Below, piece by piece: positions 1 to 7,119 of a DNA stretch of 20,008 nucleotides. The stretch comes from an uncultured Christensenella sp. (GTDB lineage Bacteria; Bacillota; Clostridia; Christensenellales; UBA3700). The stretch lies in contig CAJTKI010000026.1 in the NCBI GenBank assembly GCA_910576875.1, forward strand, positions 1 through 20,008, in the 5' to 3' direction. The notes beneath the pieces are model-generated. The model did no database searches, had not been told where the DNA came from, and saw nothing but the letters and a program-made list of their open reading frames with translations. Position numbers and translations under genes: made by a program. Every line of letters starts with the position of its first letter. The stretch's first letter is position 1.

Positions 1-1
1 T

Positions 2-382
2 GACGCGGACGGGAATCCGGTCGCGGAATCTGATCTGGTCGCGGGACAGTCGTATCAGGTAGTCGCGAAGTTGAGCGCGTCGAGCGCGGCAAACTTCGAG
101 CTGGCGGACGTCAACGGAGAAGTGTCGCAGACGCCGAGCGAGAGCGCGCCCAAGCAATTCGTATACGGCAGCGATCCGAACGGTTCGGGCGGATCGGGCA
201 ATGGCGACGGCAACGCGGCGGGCGTGCCGGAATCGCTGTTGCGGGATCTGCATTGGATTAAGATCATGATGATTGCGATCACTGCGATGATCGGGACGAT
301 CTTGCTGGTGTTGATCCTGATCGGCGGCGCGCATCGGTCGTATTGCAACAGACAGGAACGTCGCAACCGCGACCGACATTGA
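2..382 (+). CDS. C-terminal part of a surface protein with a C-terminal membrane anchor (5' truncated)
   Basis: The frame is open from the first bases of the window, so the start lies upstream and only about 126 residues are seen. The visible part begins with a beta-rich stretch (DADGNPV, then SYQVVAKLSASSAANFEL), a style common in Ig-like or MBG-like repeat domains of Bacillota surface proteins. A Gly/Ser/Asn-rich flexible linker follows at about 180-225. A hydrophobic helix at 257-331 comes next, then a short very basic tail (RQERRNRDRH). The order of extracellular beta domain, linker, one membrane helix and positive tail is that of a C-terminally anchored surface protein. No LPXTG-type sortase motif precedes the helix, so it is probably held by the helix itself. 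Function is unknown. A strong terminator follows directly. Confidence 0.75.
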   Translation, partial: DADGNPVAESDLVAGQSYQVVAKLSASSAANFELADVNGEVSQTPSESAPKQFVYGSDPNGSGGSGNGDGNAAGVPESLLRDLHWIKIMMIAITAMIGTILLVLILIGGAHRSYCNRQERRNRDRH

Positions 383-400
383 TAACGGAAGATCCGATCG

Positions 401-438
401 ATCGGACGGCGATGCAAAAGCGCGCCGTCCGATTTTTT
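401..438 (+). terminator. Rho-independent terminator after the surface protein gene
   Basis: An 11-bp perfect stem (401-411, ATCGGACGGCG, with 423-433, CGCCGTCCGAT) closes an 11-base loop and runs into six T residues at 433-438. It lies 18 bases after the stop codon of the upstream gene and isolates it from the helicase gene. Confidence 0.9.
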
Positions 439-476
439 GCCCATAATCGTTGCGTCGCGCGGGTATGCGCGCGCAA

Positions 477-505
477 TTGACATCCGCGCGAATATAGCGT
501 ACAAT
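477..505 (+). promoter_or_regulatory. Sigma-A type promoter of the giant helicase gene
   Basis: TTGACA at 477-482, a 17-bp spacer, then TACAAT at 500-505. The -35 box is a perfect match and the -10 box differs by one base. Transcription would start near 512, giving a leader of about 74 bases before the GTG start at 586. Confidence 0.8.
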
Positions 506-557
506 AAAAACGATATTCGATATGCGCTTGCGCGACGACGGCGAACGAAATGCCGCC

Positions 558-571
558 GCGCCGTACGGCGC
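558..571. repeat. 14-bp perfect palindrome abutting the helicase Shine-Dalgarno site
   Basis: GCGCCGTACGGCGC reads the same on both strands and ends one base before AAAGGAG (572-578). In RNA it could fold as a 5-bp GC stem with a GTAC loop next to the ribosome binding site. In DNA it could be an operator. Which of these, if either, is real cannot be told from sequence. Confidence 0.5.
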
Positions 572-578
572 AAAGGAG
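572..578 (+). promoter_or_regulatory. Ribosome binding site that decides the helicase start (GTG 586)
   Basis: AAAGGAG lies 7 bases before GTG at 586. The longer in-frame ATG at 550 has no recognisable ribosome binding site and would put the 558-571 palindrome inside the coding region, so GTG 586 is preferred. Confidence 0.75.
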
Positions 579-585
579 CGTCGGT

Positions 586-3500
586 GTGAGTGAAACGAAA
601 CAAGAGCGGGAAGATATTTTGGCGCGCGAGCAGCATGCGGTCGCGCAAAACGACGACGTTGCGAACGAGCGCGACCGGCAAGCGCCGGAGCTGATCCCGG
701 ACGTCGCGGATTATTTTTCGTACGCGGACTACCATACCGATACGCTGTGCAAACTCTCGGACAGCACGCTGCGGTCTACGAAGTATTCGTTGATCCGCGA
801 CATTCGCATCGATTGCGGGGCACAGACGTACGACGACGTATGTTTGAAGATCGGATTCAGTCTGCCGTATTTCGAGTGCGACGAAATTCGCTTGTCGCAT
901 TTGTCGCAAGAGAACGAGACGGTGGACGCGCCGATGTTGCGCGTGGATGCGGAGCGGTTGTATCGGCTCGTGCAGACGGATGTCATGCGGATGGATTTTG
1001 TCCTGTACGCGTCGGACGGCAGCGAGTTGGCGCGGGCGTATCGACAGATCAAGGTGTATCCCGTGCAGCAGTCGGGGCCGAATTTTCGCGATTACGCGAT
1101 GTTTGCCAAGTTTGTGACGCCGCTTGCCAAGGGTGTCAAACAGATCACGCTCAACGCGGTGCGACACAACGGCGGGCAATCTTTGGTCGGGTATCAGAAT
1201 GCCGATCGCGAAGCGCTTGTGCGCGAGATCGGCGCGATTTACCAAGCGTTGCACGAATACGGCATCGTATACCAAAATCCGCCGAGCGGAGACGAGTGGT
1301 TGCAGCGGATCCGTCTGCCGCAGGAAGTGCTGGACGATCGCAAGGGCACGTGTCTGGATCTGGCGATCCTGATGTGCGCGTGTTTGGAAGAGATCGGCTT
1401 GCATCCGTTGTTGATCTTCACGCAGGGGCATGCGTTTGCGGGATGTTTTCTCGAAGAAGACGCGTTTTACAGCGGGACGGAGAAGCGCGCCGGCGTCGTC
1501 TCCAACGATTGCGCGATGCGCATATGCGTGCTGATCGAATGCACGGCGTTCGTTGCGACGGAAGCGTTGAATTTCCGCAACGCGCTCGACGCGGGCAAAG
1601 CCAATCTGATCGATTATCGCGGCGCGACGTTCTGCGCGGTGGACGTGCATCGCTGCCATCGCGGCGTTTATCGCAGTCTGCCGATCGAGCCGGACAACGG
1701 CGTACTCGATCTGAATATCGAGCCGATGCGTTTGGAACATCAAGATCTGGACGACGTCAAAGCCGTCTCGTATCGCGACGTGCGCAAGGAAATAACGAAG
1801 GATCGCTTTACGTTCTGGGAGCGCAAGCTGCTCGATCTGACCGAAGCGAATTCGCTCGTAAATTATAAATTCCGCAACGGCAACCGCATCGATTTGGCGT
1901 CGGTGCGCGACGGAGACGTCGCGGAGTTGCTTGCGGAGCGCGATTCGATCGAAATCCAGTTGTACGGCGGCAAGACCGAGCCGGACGAAGTGCTGGATCT
2001 GGCAGAGCAGTTGATGACCAAAAAGGCGTGCTTGCTCGGCATCGGCGAAGAAAAGGATATCAAGACGTTGATGCGCAAGGCGAAGACCGCGTTCGAAGAG
2101 ACCGGATCGTCTACGCTGTATCTGTGCATCGGCAATCTGACGTGGGATAAGCGCGCGTGCGCGCCGTTTTTGCTGTTGCCGGTACGGGTCGAGCGCGGCA
2201 AGACCCATCAGAGTTATATCGTGCGCTACGACTACGACGATCTGATGGTCAATCAGACCTTTTTCGAATACTATCGACAGGAGCATCCCGGCGTCGATTA
2301 CTCGGGACTGTACGGGCTCGGGGGAGACGACGCGTACGGCGATATCGTGCACACGTTCCAGTCGATGAACGCAGGCGATATTCAGTTGGACGAGCGGCGC
2401 GTGTTTTTGACCAATCTGTCGTTTGCGCACTACATCATGTGGCAGGACATTCGCGAACGCCGCGCCGAACTCGCCGCCAATCGCGCGGTCGCCAGTTTTG
2501 TCGACAACACCAATCGCATCGAAAACCGCCTCGTGACCGCCGGCAAAAACATCGAGCAGTTGGAACGGTATGCGGAGTTTGCCGCGCCGTTGCCGTACGA
2601 TTCGACGCAGTTGCGCGCGATCTTGGAATGCGGGGCGGGCAACTCGTTTATACTCGACGGACCGCCCGGCACCGGCAAATCGCAGACGATCGTCAATATG
2701 ATCGTCAATGCGATGTATCACGGCAAGACGGTTTTGTTCGTCGCCGAAAAGATGGCGGCGTTGGAAGTCGTGCAGGAACGCTTGCAGGAGTTGCAACTCG
2801 ATCGCTTTGCTTTGGAATTGCATTCCAACAAGACCAACAAATCCGCGTTTTTCTCCAAACTCGGCGCGACGATGGATTTCGGCGCGGTCAAGAATCCGAT
2901 GGACTACGACGCCGAATGCGCGCGTTTGGACGCCGAACGCGACGAGCTGGCGGAGACCGTCAATCGCATGCACGTTGCGGGCAACCGTTTTTGTTCGATG
3001 TACGACGCGATCGTCACGCACGAGAGACTGCGCGACGTGCGTTGCCGCGTGACGTTCCCGACCGATTGGATCGCGGCGTACGACGCGGATGCGGACGCGC
3101 GCATTCGGGATCTGATGTTCCGGTATCGCGAATCCGCCGGCGCGGTGCGCGATTACGATACGCATCCGTTCCGGACGTTCGGATTGACGGAGATTCGATT
3201 TGAAGATCGCGCGGCGTTCGTGCGGGAATTCGGCGCGCTCAGAGACGCGTTCGACGCGTTTTGCGCGGCGTATCGGCAACTGTTCGAACGCTTGCCGTTT
3301 GCGTGGCGGGACGACCGCGCGACGGTCGCCAAGTTGATGCGTCTGACGGAATTGTGTCTGGAAGGGACGCTGTATCTCGACCGTTTGCCCGAGTATTCGG
3401 ACGGCGCGGACGTCGAGCGGGAATGCGCCGTATTCGACGCTGCCCAACGTTATGCGGACGCGCGCAAGACGTATGCCGATCGCTATCGGTTCGAGTTGCT

Positions 3501-6336
3501 CGACACGTTGGACGCCGCCGCGATCCTTACGGACTTGGAGCGCCCGCGCAGCGCGCCTGCGCGGTGGTTCGCGCGGCTCAAATATCGCAGACAACTGCGT
3601 CGCGTCTGCGCGGCGGGATATAAAGTTCGACTGTCCGCGTTGCAATCCGAACTGGAACGCGTGCGCGACGTGCGCGCGGACAAAGCGTACGTGACGGAGC
3701 ATCGCGCGCGGATCGACCGATTGGTGGATCGCGACGTGCTCGAAGCGGGCGACGATCTTGCGCGCATTCGTCGGGCGTACGACGACACGCGCGAGTTTGT
3801 TCGACTCGTGGGCGAGTTGACGGAGCAAGTGCCGTTGACGCAGGCGATCGTATATTTTACCGACCTTGCCGAGCGGCGCGATACGGCGACGCGCATGCTG
3901 TATCGGCTCGCCGCCGATCGGATGCGCGCGTTCCGCGCGCTCGAACACGAAGCGGCGCAGCGCTATCGCATCGATCCGTGTCTGTACGACGGGGTACAGG
4001 ATGAGATCGCGACGTATCGGCGCATGCTCGATTGCGCTTGCGACGCGGAGCGTTTTGCCGATCTCGTGCATTTCGCGCAGCTCAATCGCTATGCCGAGCA
4101 GTTGCGCCAAGCGGGGGTGGGAGAACTCGTCGACGCGTTGCGCGGCGGCAAGATCGCGCTCGGCGCGCTGACGGACGTGTTCGACGCGTCGCTGGCGGAC
4201 GGGTTCTTGCAATTGTATTTTGCGGACGAACGCATTCATTATTTCAACGAATCGCTGTTCAACGCGCAGATTCAGACGTACAAAGAGCGGTTGCGTCGGT
4301 ACAGCGAATTGACCGTTGCGCGCGTGTCGCACAGACTCAGTCGCAATTACCGCTCCACGGAATTCCGCTACGCGTCGTCTTCGCCGATCGGCATTCTCAA
4401 AAAGGCGATTTCCAACAACGGACGCGGCACGACGATTCGCAAGACGCTCAGTCGTTTCGACGCGATCATCCGCGAGTATTTCCCCTGCTTTTTGATGAGC
4501 CCGCTCAGCGCCGCGCAATATTTGGACGTGCATACGCGCAAGTTCGACGTCGTGATCTTCGACGAAGCGTCGCAGATTCCGACGCACGAGGCGATCGGTC
4601 CGATCGCGCGCGGCAATTCGTTGATCGTTGCGGGCGATCCGCAGCAGATGCCGCCGAGCGCGTATTTTACCGGCGATCCCGAACTGGAAGAAGAGGATCG
4701 CGATTACGAAGACTCCGAGTCGCTGTTGGACGAATGCATTTCCATTCGGATGCCGCGGTATCGGTTGGCGTACCATTATCGGTCGCGTCACGAATCGCTG
4801 ATCGCATTTTCCAACGATCATTTTTACGACGGGGAATTGTTTACATTCCCGTCGGCGGACGCGCGGGCGAGCCGCATCTCGTTCGTGCCCGTGGAATTGA
4901 AAGCCGACAAAAAGAATTCGGACATCAGCCGCGAAGAAATCCGCGCGATTCTCGATCAGTTGCAACAGATTCTGTCCGATCCGACCAACGTCGGCAAGTC
5001 GATCGGGATCATCGTGTTCAATATCCGTCAGCAAGAGCAACTGAGCGACGCCGTCGCAGATTTTCTGGACAAGAACGCGTCGCTGCGCCATGCGTTGGAG
5101 CAGGCGAAGGACGAAATGTTCGTCAAGTCGCTGGAAAACGTACAGGGCGACGAGCGCGACATCATTTTGCTGTCCGTCGGATTCCGTAAGAACGCGTCCG
5201 GCAAGGCGACGATCGTCGGACCGCTCGCGCAACAAAAGGGCGAGCGCCGTCTCAACGTCGCGGTCAGCCGCAGCAAAGAACGCATGATCGTGATCTCGAC
5301 GATCCGCGCCGCCGACATCGCCGAATCCAAGGCGAAGAACGAAGGCGCGCGCTATCTCAAACAATTTTTGCAACTCGCGCAAAGCGGAGAATACCGCGCC
5401 GACGCGGACGCCGCGCAGAACGAGGACGGCGTCGTCGAATATCTGGCGCGCGACTTGCGCGAACGCGGACACGTCGTGGACGCGCGCGTCGGCAACAGCG
5501 AATTCTGCGTCGATCTCGCGATCCGCAATCCGTCGGGAGACGGCTATGCGCTCGGGATTTTGATCGATCGCAAAGCGATTGGTCCCAACGTCAGCTGTCG
5601 GGACAAGATGTACGTGCAGCCGTCCGTGCTCAACGGATTGCGTTGGAAGCTCGTGCGCGTCTTTGCCGTCGAGTATCTGCGCAACAAATCCGTCATGCTC
5701 GACCGCATCGAAGAAGCGTTGCGCCGTCCTTACGAGCGCGAGCGGATGGAATTGCATCCCTGTATCGAAAAAGACGACGTCGCGTTTGCCTACGACTCGC
5801 AGACGTATCGGTGTACGCGATCGTTGCCGACGATTTTGGCGTCGTCGGTATACGACGGCGATCGCGAAGCCATCGACGGACTGCGTTTGGCGCTCAAACG
5901 CATCGTGGACGAAGAAAGTCCCGTATCGTTGGCGACGATCAAAGCGCGCATGCGCGAAGTGCTCGGACTGCAAAAGATGAGTCAGAAGGCTTCCGATACG
6001 ATCGAAGCGCAGTTGTGCGCGATCGGCGCGGTGCGTACGCCCGATCAGGGACAGGATTTCTATTGGCGGCGCGACATGTCGCGGGATATGACGACGTTCC
6101 GCGGCGACGACGGCGCGCGACGGTTGGACGACATCGCCAAGGAAGAACTTGCCGCGGCGATGCGCCAGATCTTGCAGATTCAGATCAGTCTGAGCGACGA
6201 CGATCTGTACAAAGAGACGCTGCGCGCGTTCGGTTTCGAGACGCTGACGCAGACGGCGCGCGATCGGCTTGCGTATGTGCGCGAGTGGATGCGTCGCAAG
6301 GACGGCAGCGACGGCACGGACGGCGTCGAGGCGTAA
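586..6336 (+). CDS. Giant DUF4011-type superfamily 1 helicase with transglutaminase-like and Vsr-like nuclease domains
   Basis: About 1916 residues (COG1112-type family). Order of parts: an N-terminal beta region; a transglutaminase-like fold with KGTCLDLA (Cys256) and GHAFAG (His282); the DUF4011 signature WERKLLDLTEAN near residue 411; LLLPVRVER and SFAHYIMWQD; helicase motif I GPPGTGKS (692-699), then VAEKMAALEVV and LELHSNKTNK; a helical insert of about 600 residues; motif II DEASQIPT (1326); GDPQQMPPS; YHYRSRHESL (near 1398); ENVQGDERD (near 1519); VAVSRSKERM (near 1560); a Vsr/MTES_1575-like nuclease fold (about 1618-1720, with EFCVDLAI and GILIDR); and a DUF3320-like helical C-terminus (about 1770-1916). 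All ATPase motifs are intact, so it should be an active nucleic-acid translocase in the cytoplasm. By family it is plausibly phage defence or nucleic-acid surveillance, but that role is inferred. It has its own promoter and no partner gene in the window. Confidence 0.9.
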   Translation: MSETKQEREDILAREQHAVAQNDDVANERDRQAPELIPDVADYFSYADYHTDTLCKLSDSTLRSTKYSLIRDIRIDCGAQTYDDVCLKIGFSLPYFECDEIRLSHLSQENETVDAPMLRVDAERLYRLVQTDVMRMDFVLYASDGSELARAYRQIKVYPVQQSGPNFRDYAMFAKFVTPLAKGVKQITLNAVRHNGGQSLVGYQNADREALVREIGAIYQALHEYGIVYQNPPSGDEWLQRIRLPQEVLDDRKGTCLDLAILMCACLEEIGLHPLLIFTQGHAFAGCFLEEDAFYSGTEKRAGVVSNDCAMRICVLIECTAFVATEALNFRNALDAGKANLIDYRGATFCAVDVHRCHRGVYRSLPIEPDNGVLDLNIEPMRLEHQDLDDVKAVSYRDVRKEITKDRFTFWERKLLDLTEANSLVNYKFRNGNRIDLASVRDGDVAELLAERDSIEIQLYGGKTEPDEVLDLAEQLMTKKACLLGIGEEKDIKTLMRKAKTAFEETGSSTLYLCIGNLTWDKRACAPFLLLPVRVERGKTHQSYIVRYDYDDLMVNQTFFEYYRQEHPGVDYSGLYGLGGDDAYGDIVHTFQSMNAGDIQLDERRVFLTNLSFAHYIMWQDIRERRAELAANRAVASFVDNTNRIENRLVTAGKNIEQLERYAEFAAPLPYDSTQLRAILECGAGNSFILDGPPGTGKSQTIVNMIVNAMYHGKTVLFVAEKMAALEVVQERLQELQLDRFALELHSNKTNKSAFFSKLGATMDFGAVKNPMDYDAECARLDAERDELAETVNRMHVAGNRFCSMYDAIVTHERLRDVRCRVTFPTDWIAAYDADADARIRDLMFRYRESAGAVRDYDTHPFRTFGLTEIRFEDRAAFVREFGALRDAFDAFCAAYRQLFERLPFAWRDDRATVAKLMRLTELCLEGTLYLDRLPEYSDGADVERECAVFDAAQRYADARKTYADRYRFELLDTLDAAAILTDLERPRSAPARWFARLKYRRQLRRVCAAGYKVRLSALQSELERVRDVRADKAYVTEHRARIDRLVDRDVLEAGDDLARIRRAYDDTREFVRLVGELTEQVPLTQAIVYFTDLAERRDTATRMLYRLAADRMRAFRALEHEAAQRYRIDPCLYDGVQDEIATYRRMLDCACDAERFADLVHFAQLNRYAEQLRQAGVGELVDALRGGKIALGALTDVFDASLADGFLQLYFADERIHYFNESLFNAQIQTYKERLRRYSELTVARVSHRLSRNYRSTEFRYASSSPIGILKKAISNNGRGTTIRKTLSRFDAIIREYFPCFLMSPLSAAQYLDVHTRKFDVVIFDEASQIPTHEAIGPIARGNSLIVAGDPQQMPPSAYFTGDPELEEEDRDYEDSESLLDECISIRMPRYRLAYHYRSRHESLIAFSNDHFYDGELFTFPSADARASRISFVPVELKADKKNSDISREEIRAILDQLQQILSDPTNVGKSIGIIVFNIRQQEQLSDAVADFLDKNASLRHALEQAKDEMFVKSLENVQGDERDIILLSVGFRKNASGKATIVGPLAQQKGERRLNVAVSRSKERMIVISTIRAADIAESKAKNEGARYLKQFLQLAQSGEYRADADAAQNEDGVVEYLARDLRERGHVVDARVGNSEFCVDLAIRNPSGDGYALGILIDRKAIGPNVSCRDKMYVQPSVLNGLRWKLVRVFAVEYLRNKSVMLDRIEEALRRPYERERMELHPCIEKDDVAFAYDSQTYRCTRSLPTILASSVYDGDREAIDGLRLALKRIVDEESPVSLATIKARMREVLGLQKMSQKASDTIEAQLCAIGAVRTPDQGQDFYWRRDMSRDMTTFRGDDGARRLDDIAKEELAAAMRQILQIQISLSDDDLYKETLRAFGFETLTQTARDRLAYVREWMRRKDGSDGTDGVEA

Positions 6337-6344
6337 ATTGGCTG

Positions 6345-6373
6345 TTTACAAAGCGCGCGCGTTATGCTATACT
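6345..6373 (+). promoter_or_regulatory. Promoter of the response regulator-kinase-isomerase transcript
   Basis: TTTACA at 6345-6350, a 17-bp spacer and TATACT at 6368-6373; each box differs from consensus by one base. It begins 9 bases after the helicase stop codon. I see no terminator between the two genes, so read-through from the helicase is possible. AGGAGG at 6398-6403 then serves the ATG at 6413. Confidence 0.75.
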
Positions 6374-6412
6374 GACCTAAACCCAACTTGGTCGGGCAGG
6401 AGGAATCCATAG

Positions 6413-7096
6413 ATGAAATACCGTATTTACGTCGTCGAAGACGACGACAGCATTCGCGGATTATACGAGATGGCGTTCGATCGTTCCGAATTCGAAGTGA
6501 GCGGGTTCGTGACGGCGGAAGAGATGTTCGATCGGCTGGCGCGCGAGAAGTGCGATTTGCTGATCTTGGACATGATGTTGCCGGGCATGGACGGTTTGAC
6601 CGCGTTGAGCAAACTCAAACAAGACAATGCGACCCGCGATATTCCGGTGATCATCGCGAGCGCGCGCGGCGACGAAGAAAATAAAGTGCGCGGATTGGAC
6701 GCGGGCGCGGACGACTATTTGTCCAAGCCGTTCGGGATGTTGGAACTGATCGCGCGCGTCAAAGCCAATTTGCGCAAGTTCGACAAGATCGAAGATCGCG
6801 TGATCGAGCACGGCGAAATCGTCATCAACGACGCCGAACATATCGTCACCGTCGCTTCGCATCCGGTCGCGCTGACGCTGAAAGAATACAATCTGCTCAA
6901 ACTGTTGATGCAGAACCCCGATCGCGTCGTCTCGCGCGAGACGATCTTGACGACGGTGTGGGGATACGAATATTTCGGAGAGACGCGCACGCTGGACATG
7001 CATATCAAGTCGTTGCGCGGCAAGATCGCCGAACATACGCCTTGCGCGTACATCGCGACCGTGCGCGGCGTCGGATATAAATTTTGCAGGATCTGA
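6413..7096 (+). CDS. phoP: OmpR/PhoB-family response regulator
   Basis: 227 residues, the usual length for the family. The receiver domain (1-120) has the acidic pocket EDDD (9-12), the phospho-acceptor Asp53 in LILDMMLPGMDG, the switch Ser83 in IIASARG and Lys105 in SKPF. A winged-helix DNA-binding domain follows (about 128-227) with LTLKEYNLLKLL, VWGYEYFGETRTLDMHI and the C-terminal RGVGYKF. It should be phosphorylated by the adjacent kinase and bind direct-repeat promoters. AGGAGG lies 9 bases before the ATG. The symbol reflects family resemblance to PhoP/PhoB and WalR; phosphate sensing is not shown, and no pst or phoU gene is in view. Confidence 0.93.
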   Translation: MKYRIYVVEDDDSIRGLYEMAFDRSEFEVSGFVTAEEMFDRLAREKCDLLILDMMLPGMDGLTALSKLKQDNATRDIPVIIASARGDEENKVRGLDAGADDYLSKPFGMLELIARVKANLRKFDKIEDRVIEHGEIVINDAEHIVTVASHPVALTLKEYNLLKLLMQNPDRVVSRETILTTVWGYEYFGETRTLDMHIKSLRGKIAEHTPCAYIATVRGVGYKFCRI

Positions 7097-7119
7097 CGCG
7101 CGACTCCGGTCAGGCGGAC

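Noticed and set aside
550..585. ATG at 550 as the start of the helicase
   Set aside because: No ribosome binding site precedes it, and GTG 586 has AAAGGAG at ideal spacing; the added residues (MPPRRTAQRSVG) are not needed for any domain.
55..5973. Minus-strand open frame of 1972 codons across the helicase gene
   Set aside because: It is in exact register with the helicase codons and is Arg/Ala/Val/His-rich with no recognisable domain. The plus strand has a complete set of helicase motifs, so this is an antisense shadow caused by codon bias.
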